DNA of 64,000 nucleotides from Thermoleophilia bacterium (GCA_020438485.1 JAGQUM010000018.1:17460-81459), one strand, 5' to 3'; shown: positions 27,188 through 35,801, numbered from the stretch's first letter. Notes: generated by a model not told the origin, from the sequence alone. Program-made: numbers and translations.

Positions 27188-28219
27188 CTACGACGCGCCC
27201 CGGGGCGGACGTCGCCTCGCCCGGCTGGGCTGCACGCGGGTCGGCTCACCGGCCTGCTTGCGGAAGTGGGGCGGCCACGGCGCGTCGGGGATGCCGGCCT
27301 CCGCGTCGCGGCGGGCCATGTCGAGCAGGGGCCCGATGCCGTACGCCGCGTCGTCGATGGACGCATGCGGGTCACCCTCGGCCAACAGCCCCGGCGCGGT
27401 CCGGATCGTGAACTCGCCGAGCTCGCACGCCGGGACGTGGTCCCACGAAAGCGGCATCGACACCCAGGCACCCGGCACGGGCCGCACGCTGGCGACCGAC
27501 GCGACCGTGCGGTCGCGGGCGTTCTGGTTGTAGTCGATGAACACGCCCCGGCGTTCCTCCTTCCACCACCTCGCGGTGGCCACGCCGGGCTCCCGCCGCT
27601 CTACCTCCCGGGCCAGCGCGACCGCCGCGCGCCGCACGTCGTCGAAGCCGTACTCGGGCACGATCCGCGCGTACACGTGGATCCCGCGGGACCCGGACGT
27701 CTTGGGGAAGCTCTGCAGGCCGCACTCGCCGAGGACGTCGCGCACGACCAGCGCGACACGGCGGACGTCGTCCCACATCGCGCCCGGCGACGGGTCCAGG
27801 TCCACGCGCAGCTCGTCCGGGTGGTCCAGGTCGGCCCGCCGCACCGGCCACGGGTTGAAGTCGATGACCCCGAGGTTGTTGGCCCACGCCAGGTGCGCGG
27901 GCTCCGTGCACACCAGCTCCGTCGCGGTGCGCCCGCTGGGGAACGTCACGACGGCCTTCTGGAGCCAGTCGGGCGCCGTCGCGGGCAGGCGCTTCTGAAA
28001 GAACGATTCCCCCGCGATGCCGTCGACCCAGCGCTTCAGGGTCGTGGGACGCTCGCGCAGGCCCCGCAGCGCGACCTCGGCGACCGCCTGGTAGTACCGC
28101 ACGACGTCGAGCTTCGTGACGGCCGGCGCGCCGTCGTGCGGCGGGAAGTAGACCTTGGACGGGCTCGAGACGCGCACCTCGCGCCCGCCCGCGTCGATGA
28201 CGGTCTCCTCACGGCCCAC
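27188..28219 (-). CDS. LigD-polymerase-type primase-polymerase (PrimPolC-like)
   Basis: 343 residues from a GTG start with GAGG upstream. Metal-binding aspartates are Asp140 and Asp142 (VDLDPSPG) and Asp229 (FIDYNQN); SGSRGIH (175-181) is the nucleotide-binding loop. The domain occurs alone, without ligase or nuclease, and the length matches mycobacterial PrimPolC. It adds nucleotides, preferentially ribonucleotides, to short gaps or breaks. With LigC nearby, the pair probably performs gap filling and sealing in repair of non-replicating cells. No ku gene is in the window. Confidence 0.92.
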   Translation of the reverse strand: MGREETVIDAGGREVRVSSPSKVYFPPHDGAPAVTKLDVVRYYQAVAEVALRGLRERPTTLKRWVDGIAGESFFQKRLPATAPDWLQKAVVTFPSGRTATELVCTEPAHLAWANNLGVIDFNPWPVRRADLDHPDELRVDLDPSPGAMWDDVRRVALVVRDVLGECGLQSFPKTSGSRGIHVYARIVPEYGFDDVRRAAVALAREVERREPGVATARWWKEERRGVFIDYNQNARDRTVASVASVRPVPGAWVSMPLSWDHVPACELGEFTIRTAPGLLAEGDPHASIDDAAYGIGPLLDMARRDAEAGIPDAPWPPHFRKQAGEPTRVQPSRARRRPPRGAS

Positions 28220-28278
28220 GCGTCAAGCCTCGCACGGACGGCCGCCGGATGTAACAGGCGACTTCGGCGGCTCGGGGC

Positions 28279-28308
28279 TTGACCGACCAACCGGTCGGTT
28301 GTTTAGCT
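28279..28308 (+). promoter_or_regulatory. TetR operator inside the tetR promoter
   Basis: ACCGACC (28282-28288), AACC, GGTCGGT (28293-28299) is a perfect 7-base inverted repeat of the classical TetR-family type. It lies between a TTGACC -35 box (28279-28284) and a TTAGCT -10-like box (28303-28308, spacer 18). The -10 ends 6 bases before the GTG start. Autorepression of a leaderless tetR-MMPL transcript is the simplest reading. Confidence 0.7.
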
Positions 28309-28314
28309 CGGCCC

Positions 28315-28917
28315 GTGACGACCTCCACGACCGAACGGGGCGAGCAGACCCGCGCCCGCATCATCGAGCGCGCGCGGGGTCTGTTCGCCAGCCGGGGGTA
28401 CCGGGGCACGTCGATGGCGGACATCCTCGCCGCCACGGGCCTCACGAAGGGCGGCTTCTACTTCCACTTCGCGTCCAAGGCCGACCTCGCCGAGGCCGTG
28501 TTGGACGAGACGAAGGGGATGATTGAGGCCCGCATCCTGGCTTCCGCCGGCCGCGGGCGGGCCCTCGACGACCTGGAGGCTGTCGCGCGCGGCGCGTTCG
28601 CCGTCTGCCTCGACCCCGCCCTGGTGGCGTCGCGCCGGCTCACCGATGAGCTGTTCGCGTCGTGTGACGAGGGCCGGCGCGAGATCCACGCCGTGCGCTG
28701 GGCCCGGATCGTGGAGGACCTCGTCGCGCGCGCCCAGCGCGAGGGGGACGTCGACCCGTCGATCGATGCCCGCGCGGCGTCCGTCATCATCGTCTCGGCC
28801 TACTTCGGGTTGATGGACGTGCTGCCCGCCCTCGGCGACCCGCCCGACGCGTTCCTGCCCGCATATCTGAACATGGCGTTCCGCGTGCTGGGCCTGCCCG
28901 GGGACGGCGTGCGTTGA
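28315..28917 (+). CDS. TetR family transcriptional regulator
   Basis: 200 residues from a GTG start. The N-terminal helix-turn-helix covers about residues 12-58 (TSMADILAATGLTKGGFYFHF), followed by a helical ligand domain ending SAYFGLMDVLPALGDPP. The GTG at 28315 is chosen over upstream ATG/GTG codons because those would lie within the operator. It is 43 bases ahead of the MMPL exporter gene, so the exporter is the likely target along with tetR itself. The inducer is unknown. Confidence 0.9.
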   Translation: MTTSTTERGEQTRARIIERARGLFASRGYRGTSMADILAATGLTKGGFYFHFASKADLAEAVLDETKGMIEARILASAGRGRALDDLEAVARGAFAVCLDPALVASRRLTDELFASCDEGRREIHAVRWARIVEDLVARAQREGDVDPSIDARAASVIIVSAYFGLMDVLPALGDPPDAFLPAYLNMAFRVLGLPGDGVR

Positions 28918-28960
28918 CCGCCGTCACCCCCCGCACCGCCACCGCCTCGAGGAGACACAC

Positions 28961-31168
28961 GTGCCCGCTTTGACCCCCCGCCGACTGGCCTTCGCGTCGT
29001 CGCGCCACCCCCGCCGCGTGCTGGCGCTCTGGGGCATCGTCCTGGTGGCGTGCATCGGCGTCATCGCGACACTGCTGCCCAGCGCCACCACCACGCAGGC
29101 CGAGTTCCGCGGCACGCCCGAGGGCATGCGCGGGCACGACCTGATGAAGGACCGCCTCGGCGTCGAGGAGCCCATCACGGAGTCGATCGTGATCCGCAAC
29201 GACGGCGCGTCGGTGCGCGAGGCCGGCGTGCGCAAGGCCGCCGCGCGGCTCACCGCCGACCTGCGGGCGCTTGAGCCCGGCGAGGTGTCACGCGTCGTCA
29301 GCCCGTTCGACCCGGGCGGCCCGCCGACCCTCATCAGCCGCGATGGCACGGCCGCCGTGATCTCGGTGATCATGGCCGGCGACGACGACGCCGCGTACGA
29401 CAACGTGCCGGACGTCCTGCGCATCGCCCGTGCGGCGGAGGCGACTCCGGGCGTCACGGCCGACGTGGCGGGTACGGCGTCCGCGGCCCGCACCAGCTCC
29501 TCGCAGGCCGAGGAGGACCTGACGCGCGGCGAGCTGATGGTGGGCCTGCCGGTGGCCCTGATCGTGCTGCTGCTGGTGTTCCGGGCGGTCGGGGCCCTGC
29601 TGCTGCCGCTCGTGGTGGCGTTCGCGTCCGTGATCGTGTCGCTGGCGCTGACCGGCCTCGCGGGCCAGATCTCCCCCCTGTCGTTCTTCATCACGAACAT
29701 GATCACGACGATGGGCCTCGCCGTGGGCATCGACTACGCACTGTTCGTCGTGTCCCGGTACCGCGAGGAGCGCGCGGCAGGCAGGCCCGTGCGCGCGGCG
29801 GTGGACGTGGCCAGCGCCACGAGCGGCCGCGCCGTGGGCTTCTCGGGCCTCGCCGTCGTCGTCGCGCTCGTGGGTCTCCTGATCGTGCCCACCAGCATCT
29901 TCCTGTCGCTGGCGCTGGGGGCGATCTTCGCGGTGGTCGTGGCCGTCGCCGCGTCGATGACGCTGCTGCCGGCCACGCTGACGCTGATGGGCGACCGCAT
30001 CGAGTGGATGGGCCTGCCGCGCAGGCGCGGCGCCGACGCCGCCCATGGGCGGGGCTTCGCGAGGGTCGCCGACGCCGTCATGCGCCGACCCGTGCTGGCC
30101 GTCGTGGCCGCCACCGCCGTGATGCTGGCCGCCGCGTCGCCCGTGCTGGGCATCCGCACCGGCATGAACGGCATCGAGTCCCTGCCGGCGGACAGCGGCC
30201 CGCGCCAGGCGTATCAGGTGCTGGCATCCGACTTCGGGGCGGGCAGCGGCGGCCCCGTGATCGTGACGCTGACCGGCGACGTGACCACGCCCGAGGCGAG
30301 GAAGGCGATCGGCGACCTCACGGCGGCCGTGGGCCGCATCCCGGACGTGGGGCCCGCGACGGCGACGCCCACCCCATCCGCCGGCATCGCGCTGGTGGAG
30401 GCGTCGCTGAGGGTGGCGCCCACGTCGTCCCGCGCGATCGACGTGGTGCGCGAGTTGCGGGACACGATCATCCCGGCAAACATCGCGGGCTCGGGCCTCC
30501 AGAGCGCCGTGACGGGCGAGAGCGCCCTTCACACGGACTTCATCGACATCACCGACCGCTACCTGCCCATCGTGGTGGGCATCGTCCTGGTGCTGTCGTT
30601 CCTGGTGCTCCTGGTCGCGTTCCGGTCCATCGTCGTGCCGGTCAAGGCCATCCTGATGAACCTGCTGAGCGTCGGCGCCGCGTACGGGCTGCTGGTGCTC
30701 GTGTTCCAGCACGGCGTGGGCGCGGACCTGCTGGGATTCCAGCAGGTGGACAAGGTCGAGGCCTGGGTGCCGCTGTTCCTGTTCGCGGTGCTGTTCGGCC
30801 TCTCCATGGACTACCACGTGTTCCTGCTGAGCCGGATCCGCGAGGAGTACGAGCGCACCGGCGACACGCCCACCGCCGTGCGCAACGGCATCGCGTCGAG
30901 CGCCCGCCTCATCACCGGCGCGGCGCTGATCATGGTGGCGGTGTTCGGCGGTTTCGCGCTGGGCAAGCTCGTCATGTTCCAGCAGATGGGATTCGGGCTG
31001 GCCGTCGCGGTGTTCCTCGACGCGTTCGTGATCCGCACCGTGCTGGTGCCCGGCGCCATGCGGCTACTCGGCACGCGCAACTGGTACCTCCCGTCGTGGC
31101 TGCAGTTCCTGCCCCACGTGGACGTGGAGGGGACCGTGTCGCGGGTGGGAGGGACCGTCACGCGCTGA
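28961..31168 (+). CDS. MMPL/RND family exporter
   Basis: 735 residues from a GTG start with GAGGAG seven bases upstream. The fold has two halves, each an extracytoplasmic loop plus a six-helix bundle. Proton-relay signatures are GLAVGIDYALFVVSRYREE in the first half and GLSMDYHVFLLSRIREEYE in the second. Such proteins export lipids, pigments or drugs using the proton gradient. Control by the adjacent TetR suggests a xenobiotic or lipid efflux role, but the substrate is not deducible. Confidence 0.92.
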   Translation: MPALTPRRLAFASSRHPRRVLALWGIVLVACIGVIATLLPSATTTQAEFRGTPEGMRGHDLMKDRLGVEEPITESIVIRNDGASVREAGVRKAAARLTADLRALEPGEVSRVVSPFDPGGPPTLISRDGTAAVISVIMAGDDDAAYDNVPDVLRIARAAEATPGVTADVAGTASAARTSSSQAEEDLTRGELMVGLPVALIVLLLVFRAVGALLLPLVVAFASVIVSLALTGLAGQISPLSFFITNMITTMGLAVGIDYALFVVSRYREERAAGRPVRAAVDVASATSGRAVGFSGLAVVVALVGLLIVPTSIFLSLALGAIFAVVVAVAASMTLLPATLTLMGDRIEWMGLPRRRGADAAHGRGFARVADAVMRRPVLAVVAATAVMLAAASPVLGIRTGMNGIESLPADSGPRQAYQVLASDFGAGSGGPVIVTLTGDVTTPEARKAIGDLTAAVGRIPDVGPATATPTPSAGIALVEASLRVAPTSSRAIDVVRELRDTIIPANIAGSGLQSAVTGESALHTDFIDITDRYLPIVVGIVLVLSFLVLLVAFRSIVVPVKAILMNLLSVGAAYGLLVLVFQHGVGADLLGFQQVDKVEAWVPLFLFAVLFGLSMDYHVFLLSRIREEYERTGDTPTAVRNGIASSARLITGAALIMVAVFGGFALGKLVMFQQMGFGLAVAVFLDAFVIRTVLVPGAMRLLGTRNWYLPSWLQFLPHVDVEGTVSRVGGTVTR

Positions 31169-31400
31169 GGCGCGCGGGGCCGGCCGCCCCCGGGATACGC
31201 GGGCGGCGCATCGGCATGTGGTGGGTCGCCACGCCCCGCACCACGGCGCGTCGGCGCCCGACCTCGCGAAAGCCGCGGCGCGCGAAGAACCCCGGCGGGT
31301 TCGCAGGCGCGCGTCCCGCCGGGCCGTGCCGCGCCACGCCGCCCGCGTCGGGATGCCGCCGATCAGCGCGCCGCCGCACCGCCCCCGTGTGGCCAGGGTG
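31158..31400 (-). pseudogene. Possible decayed GNAT acetyltransferase fragment
   Basis: The stretch between the MMPL stop and the tRNA-Ala terminator (31169-31457) holds no intact gene. On the minus strand one frame reads PPGFFARRGFREVGRR and then HHMPMRRP, the look of the last third of a GNAT protein (fAxxGFxxVG, then a methionine-rich closing strand). Earlier GNAT-like pieces (GRCGGALIGG, DARLRT) fall in a different frame. A frameshifted remnant is the best guess; chance similarity at this GC level is possible. Confidence 0.3.
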
Positions 31401-31457
31401 GACGAACGGGGTGGTTCACGGCGAGCGCGTCGGCCGCCGCGTGCCCCCGGAAGACGA

Positions 31458-31484
31458 GAAAGGCCCCGCGCCGCAGGGCCTTTC
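31458..31484 (-). terminator. Terminator of tRNA-Ala
   Basis: GAAAGGCCC (31458-31466) and GGGCCTTTC (31476-31484) form a perfect 9-base stem with a 9-base loop, 6 bases beyond the tRNA 3' end. The A/T-ended stem makes it usable from either side. Confidence 0.75.
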
Positions 31485-31490
31485 GTGAGG

Positions 31491-31563
31491 TGGAGGATGA
31501 CGGGATCGAACCGACGACCTTCGCGCTGCCAGCGCGACGCTCTCCCAGCTGAGCTAATCCCCC
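31491..31563 (-). tRNA. tRNA-Ala (anticodon GGC)
   Basis: A 73-base cloverleaf read on the minus strand: acceptor GGGGGAT with ATCCTCC and discriminator A, D-arm GCTC...GAGC, anticodon stem TCGCG/CGCGA with loop CTGGCAG (anticodon GGC), T-loop TTCGATC. The CCA end is not encoded. It stands alone with its own promoter and terminator. Confidence 0.96.
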
Positions 31564-31573
31564 GGGTCCACCG

Positions 31574-31601
31574 ATTATAGGTCACGCGCACCCCCGTGCA
31601 A
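31574..31601 (-). promoter_or_regulatory. Strong housekeeping promoter of tRNA-Ala
   Basis: On the minus strand TTGCAC (31601-31596), a 16-base spacer and a perfect TATAAT (31579-31574) precede the tRNA by 10 bases. This is the best sigma-70-type promoter in the window. Confidence 0.82.
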
Positions 31602-31680
31602 GCGGCCGGGGGCGCCGTCACCGGCGGCGGCAAGGGGGATTTCGGCGGCCCGGGGGGCGGTCTTGAACGCCGGGGCCCCG

Positions 31681-32433
31681 TCAGCGCATGAAGTACGCGA
31701 TGGCGACGCACACGGAGATCACGACGACGGCGCCGCGCAGCACCTGCGGGTCGACGCCGCGCACCCACCTGCCGGCCACCCACGCGCCCACCATGGCGCC
31801 GACAGCCATGACGGGCACCACCACCCACTCCACGTGCCCGGAGAAGAACAGGAAGACGGCGGCCGCGAGGTTGGCCACCGCCGAGGTCAGCTGCTTCAGC
31901 GCGTTGATGCGGATGAGGTTGTCGGGCACCACGAGGCTGTAGAGCGCGAGCAGGATGATCCCGAGGCCGGCGCCGAAGAACCCGCCGTAGACGGACCCCA
32001 CGAACGCCGCGATGCCCGTGGCCACCAGGTGTCCCGTCGTCGGCTGATCGCCGTGCGCAGCGACGCGGTCCTTCACCCATCGCTTCATCCAGGGGTCCGC
32101 GCCGATCAGCACTGCCGCGGCCAGGATCAGCCACGGCACCAGGGACGAGAACAGCTTCTCCCCGGTCACCAGCAGCAGCGCCCCGCCCGCGATGCCGCCC
32201 AGCAGCGCGGGGAGGGCGACCACCATCGCCCGCCGCTTCTGCCCCTGGAGGTCGTACCGCTGGGCCGCCGTGCCGCTGATGTAGCCGGGCGACAACGCGA
32301 CGGTGTTCGTGACGTTGGCGGGCAGCGCGGGCACACCGACGGCCAGGAGCGCCGGGAACGTCAGCAGCGAGCCGCCGCCCGCCAGCGCGTTGACGCCGCC
32401 GCCGGCCAGGGCGGACGCGCCCAGCAGCGCCAT
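31681..32433 (-). CDS. TSUP (TauE/SafE) family membrane permease
   Basis: 250 residues from the ATG at 32433. The N-terminus carries the TSUP glycine signature (GGGVNALAGGGSLLTFPALL), repeated in altered form in the second half (GSVYGGFFGAGLGIILL), with about eight membrane helices. The family moves sulfite, sulfonates or related organic anions; the substrate is not deducible here. The start is uncertain: the reading frame is open upstream, and a CTG near 32454 would add IPE-containing residues. It lies 34 bases downstream of rsfS and is probably the last gene of that operon. Confidence 0.85.
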   Translation of the reverse strand: MALLGASALAGGGVNALAGGGSLLTFPALLAVGVPALPANVTNTVALSPGYISGTAAQRYDLQGQKRRAMVVALPALLGGIAGGALLLVTGEKLFSSLVPWLILAAAVLIGADPWMKRWVKDRVAAHGDQPTTGHLVATGIAAFVGSVYGGFFGAGLGIILLALYSLVVPDNLIRINALKQLTSAVANLAAAVFLFFSGHVEWVVVPVMAVGAMVGAWVAGRWVRGVDPQVLRGAVVVISVCVAIAYFMR

Positions 32434-32467
32434 CTCGGGAATGGAGTAGCTCAGCGTGCCCGGACCG

Positions 32468-32884
32468 CTAGGACGACGACGCGGCGGCGCGCTCGACGCC
32501 CTCGCCGTCGCCGAACGCGCGCTGCGGGGCCTCGCGCCACAGCCGGTCGAGCCGGTAGAAGTCGCGCGCCTGCGGCGTGAAGACATGGACCACGGCGTCG
32601 AGATAGTCGAGCAACACCCATTCGCCCTCGCGCTCGCCCTCGGCGCGGCGCGGCATGATGCGATGGTCCTCCTTCAGGACCCGGCGGATCTCGTCGCTGA
32701 TCGCCTTGGTCTGACGGGGCGTGTTGCCGGTGCAGACCACCATGTAGTCGGTGTAGTCCACGAGGCCACGCAGGTCGACGATGACGATGTCGGTGGCCTT
32801 CTTGTCGGCGGCGGCCTCAGCCATGAGCTGGGCCAGGTCGGTGGAGGTCGCGCCTGCTCCTTCGGGACGGTGACGTGCTGTCAC
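32468..32884 (-). CDS. rsfS: Ribosomal silencing factor RsfS
   Basis: 138 residues from the second of two adjacent GTG codons. The core DIVIVDLRGLVDYTDYMVVC and GEWVLLDYLDAVVHVF are diagnostic of the DUF143/RsfS family. It binds L14 and blocks subunit joining when nutrients are short. The second GTG is chosen because a TTGCGG/TACCCT promoter would start transcription on it; the first GTG (32887) adds one residue. The C-terminal tail after the core is Ala/Ser-rich and short. Confidence 0.93.
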   Translation of the reverse strand: MTARHRPEGAGATSTDLAQLMAEAAADKKATDIVIVDLRGLVDYTDYMVVCTGNTPRQTKAISDEIRRVLKEDHRIMPRRAEGEREGEWVLLDYLDAVVHVFTPQARDFYRLDRLWREAPQRAFGDGEGVERAAASSS

Positions 32885-32889
32885 CACCG

Positions 32890-32919
32890 AGGGTAAGGCA
32901 TGGCCCGGTCGGCCCGCAA
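32890..32919 (-). promoter_or_regulatory. Candidate leaderless promoter of rsfS
   Basis: TTGCGG (32919-32914), an 18-base spacer and TACCCT (32895-32890) on the minus strand; the -10 box ends 5 bases before the chosen GTG. The 253 bases between rsfS and nadD hold no other recognisable element. Confidence 0.5.
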
Positions 32920-33140
32920 CCGGACGGGTGGGCGGGATTCGCCCCCTCCGGCCTGCCGGCGGACGCGACGGGGATGGCCCGCCTTCGCCGCCGTGGAGCG
33001 GGCGGGGGGGGTGCGGGCGCGCGATCCACCCCGGCGACGCCCGGGCGCGGCGCGTCGTCGTGCCCGCCGGGGGGCGCTCACGCGACGGCCATCGTGGAGG
33101 ACGCGGACGATGCGTTCTTGGCCGGCGCCGACCCCGGGGT

Positions 33141-33758
33141 CTACGGGCGACCCGCGTCTGCCGGCGCGTCCCCGTTGCGGCGCCGCAGAAGGGCCTCCAC
33201 CGCCGGAGTGACGAGGTAGCGCACCGGGCCGCCCTCGGCCAAGCGCTCTCGGATCATGGTGGACGACACCTGCACGACGGGGGTCTCAAGCACGTCGACC
33301 CTGCCGGGGGCCACGTCGCGAGCCACGGACGCGATCCAGTCCGGGCCGTGGGCGTCGCGCGGCATCACCGCCAGCCGGGCGAGCCGCAGGATCTCGCCGG
33401 GGTCGCGCCAGCGCGGCAGCGTGGGCAGTCGGTCGGCGCCCATCATGAACCACAGCTCGGCACCGGGGTTCCTGGCCGCGATCGCGCGCAGCGTGTCGAC
33501 GGTGTACGACGGGCCGTCGCGGCGCACCTCGACGTCGCTGGCGCTGAGGCCCGGGTGGTCCTCCACGGCCGCCTCCACCATCGCCAGCCGGTCGGCGGCG
33601 GGGAACGCCGGCGCCTTCTTGTCGGTGGGCACGCCGGTGGGCACCAGCAGCACCTCGTCCAGGTGGAAGCGCCACCAGGCCTCCTGGGCCACCACCAGGT
33701 GCCCGATGTGGGGCGGGTCGAACGCCCCGCCCAGGATGCCGATGCGCCGGCCGGCCAC
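33141..33758 (-). CDS. nadD: Nicotinate-nucleotide adenylyltransferase
   Basis: 205 residues from a GTG start. The nucleotidyltransferase motif GGAFDPPHIGHL includes HIGH at 17-20, and SSTMIRERL is the C-terminal ATP-binding motif. It joins ATP and nicotinate mononucleotide to form deamido-NAD, the substrate of the NadE encoded at 6430-8469. One base separates it from the proB stop. Downstream a 253-base gap precedes rsfS, its usual partner. Confidence 0.95.
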   Translation of the reverse strand: MAGRRIGILGGAFDPPHIGHLVVAQEAWWRFHLDEVLLVPTGVPTDKKAPAFPAADRLAMVEAAVEDHPGLSASDVEVRRDGPSYTVDTLRAIAARNPGAELWFMMGADRLPTLPRWRDPGEILRLARLAVMPRDAHGPDWIASVARDVAPGRVDVLETPVVQVSSTMIRERLAEGGPVRYLVTPAVEALLRRRNGDAPADAGRP

Positions 33759-33759
33759 G

Positions 33760-34860
33760 CTAGCCCTCCACCAGCACGAACCGGTCGCGGTGGATGACCT
33801 CGGCGGGCAGCATCAGCCCGCGCGCGGCGATCGCCGCCGAGCTGAGTCCCCTCACGGCGTCCACGTCGGCGCGCGACATGGCGGCGATGCCCTTGCCCAC
33901 GGGCTCCCCCGACGCGCCCACCACGTCCACCGCGTCGCCGACGGTGAACGCCCCCGACGCGCCCGTGACCCCCACGGCCAGCAGCGAGCGCCCCTTCACG
34001 CGCAGCGCGCGCGCAGCGCCGTCGTCGACCGCGACACGGCCCCGCGACGGCTTGGCGTGGCGCAGCCACAGCTTGAACGCGGGCTCCCGCTGGGCGCGGG
34101 GCCGGAAGCGGGTGCCCACGCTGCCGCCGTGGGTGACCGTGGACACCACGTCCGGGTCGGAGCCCGACGCCACGACCGTCGTGATGCCGGCGCCCACGGC
34201 CATGGCGGCGGCGCCGATCTTGGATGACACCCCGCCGCGCCCCAGAGCCGAGCCGCCCCCCAGGGGGGCCAGCGCGACGCCCTCAGGGCCGACGTCGGAG
34301 CGCACGTCGCCCAGCAGGACGGGGCTGCCGTCGTCGCCCACGCCGTACAGCCCGTCCCGGTCGGTCATGAGCACCAGCCACGTCGCGCCCAGCAGCACGG
34401 CCACCTGGGCCGCCAGCACGTCGTTGTCGCCGAACGTCACCTCGTCCGTCGCCGTGGTGTCGTTCTCGTTCACCACGGGCACGGCGCCCAGCTCGACCAG
34501 GCGGGTCAGCGTGGTGCGCGCGTTGAGGTACGTCGCCCTGCCGGCGATGTCATCGGAGGTCAGCAGGACCTGCGCCGGCGTGATGCCGTGGCGGGCGAAC
34601 GCCTCCTGGTAGTGGCGGAACAGGATGCCCTGACCGACGGCCGACGCCGCCTGCAGGTCCTCCAGGGCCGTGGGCCGGGCCGGGAACCCCAACGGCGCGA
34701 AGCCGCACGCGATGGCGCCGCTCGACACGAGCACGGGGCGGTGCCCGAGGCGTGCGACGCGTGCCAGGTCCGCCACCCTCATCTCGAGCACGTCCAGCCG
34801 CACCCGCCCCGCACCGTCCACCAGCGTGGACGATCCCACCTTCGCGACGACGACGCTCAC
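33760..34860 (-). CDS. proB: Glutamate 5-kinase
   Basis: 366 residues from a GTG start. The amino-acid kinase domain (VVVAKVGSSTLVD, LVSSGAIACG, VVNENDTTATDEVTFGDND) is followed by a C-terminal PUA domain from about residue 270. It phosphorylates glutamate, the first step to proline, and is normally feedback-inhibited by proline. The start overlaps the obg stop (GTGA). The usual partner proA is absent between proB and nadD and must be elsewhere. Confidence 0.96.
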   Translation of the reverse strand: MSVVVAKVGSSTLVDGAGRVRLDVLEMRVADLARVARLGHRPVLVSSGAIACGFAPLGFPARPTALEDLQAASAVGQGILFRHYQEAFARHGITPAQVLLTSDDIAGRATYLNARTTLTRLVELGAVPVVNENDTTATDEVTFGDNDVLAAQVAVLLGATWLVLMTDRDGLYGVGDDGSPVLLGDVRSDVGPEGVALAPLGGGSALGRGGVSSKIGAAAMAVGAGITTVVASGSDPDVVSTVTHGGSVGTRFRPRAQREPAFKLWLRHAKPSRGRVAVDDGAARALRVKGRSLLAVGVTGASGAFTVGDAVDVVGASGEPVGKGIAAMSRADVDAVRGLSSAAIAARGLMLPAEVIHRDRFVLVEG

Positions 34861-35801
34861 GTGACGCCCGGGGCGGCCAGGAACCCGGTCACCGCGTCCC
34901 GGAGGTCGTCCACGCCGGCGTCCAGCACGATCTCCACGGCCCGGTCGGCCCAGCTCGGTGCGTTATCAGGGTCGGAGAACGTCGCGACCACCCATTCGGT
35001 GGCGTCGTCGCGACGGAACGGGGCGATCCCCTGCCGCACGCGCGCGATACGGTCGCCCGCCGGCTCGGGATCCTCCTCGCTGACGCAGTGGAGGATCAGT
35101 CTCGCGTTCTCGACCTGCGCGAGGTGCGCGCGGGGCCGGGGGGTGCCGTCCTCGGCCAGCCCGGGGACGTCCGCGACCAGGTACAGGTTGGCGTAGTCGT
35201 CCGTGAGGGGCCCGAACGCGGGCTCGCGCGTGGAGTGCGGGTAGGGGGCGACGGTGGCGGCGGCCCCGGTCAGCGCGTGCAGCAGCGCGCTCTTGCCCGC
35301 GTTCGGCAGGCCCACGATCACTGCGTCGACGGGCGAGATGAACTCCAGCGTCAGCCACGCCGCCTCGCCGGGCATGCCGGGCACTGTCTCGCGCGGCGTG
35401 CGGTGCGTGGACGACTTGAACGCCCGATTGCCCACGCCGCCCTCGCCGCCGCGGGCCACGAGCACCCTGTCACCCGCGTCGTTGAGGCGCGCGATCACCT
35501 CGTCGTCGCGCAGCACGCGGGTGCCGGGTGGAACCGGGACCTCCAGGTCGGCGCCCGCCTTTCCGTGCTTGCCCCGTCCCTCCCCCGGCATGCCGGGGCG
35601 CGCCTTGTGGTGCACGGCGTGGCGGAACAGCGACAGGTCGACATGATCGTCGTCGGCCACGAGCAGCACATCGCCGCCCCGGCCGCCGTTGCCGCCGTCG
35701 GGGCCGCCCTTCGGGATGTACTTCTCGCGGCGGAACGACAGGCAGCCGCCGCCGCCGTGGCCGCCCTCCACGTGAATCCGCGCGGTGTCGGTGAAGGGCA
35801 T
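34857..35801 (-). CDS. obg: Obg-family protein with intact Obg fold and shortened, NKxD-less G domain
   Basis: 314 residues. The glycine-rich Obg fold fills residues 1-155 (VEGGHGGGGCLSFRREKY, KGGPDGGNGGRGGD). The G domain has G1 GLPNAGKS (164-171), a G2-like YPHSTREPAFG and G3 DVPG (211-214). Where NKxD should follow (about 274-280) it reads TFSDPDN, and no SAK-like G5 is seen. No OCT domain is present. Obg normally binds GTP and guides 50S assembly and stress responses. GTP selectivity may be lost or achieved differently here. The genomic place after rpmA is canonical, so this is likely the only Obg. Confidence 0.85.
   Translation of the reverse strand: MPFTDTARIHVEGGHGGGGCLSFRREKYIPKGGPDGGNGGRGGDVLLVADDDHVDLSLFRHAVHHKARPGMPGEGRGKHGKAGADLEVPVPPGTRVLRDDEVIARLNDAGDRVLVARGGEGGVGNRAFKSSTHRTPRETVPGMPGEAAWLTLEFISPVDAVIVGLPNAGKSALLHALTGAAATVAPYPHSTREPAFGPLTDDYANLYLVADVPGLAEDGTPRPRAHLAQVENARLILHCVSEEDPEPAGDRIARVRQGIAPFRRDDATEWVVATFSDPDNAPSWADRAVEIVLDAGVDDLRDAVTGFLAAPGVT

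Noticed and set aside
32875..33219. Plus-strand frame in the nadD-rsfS gap
   Set aside because: It overlaps the end of nadD, is Arg/Gly-rich and has no convincing ribosome binding site.
33758..33760. Possible missing proA between proB and nadD
   Set aside because: The single-base spacing between proB and nadD leaves no room and no remnant, so this is gene order variation, not a local deletion scar.
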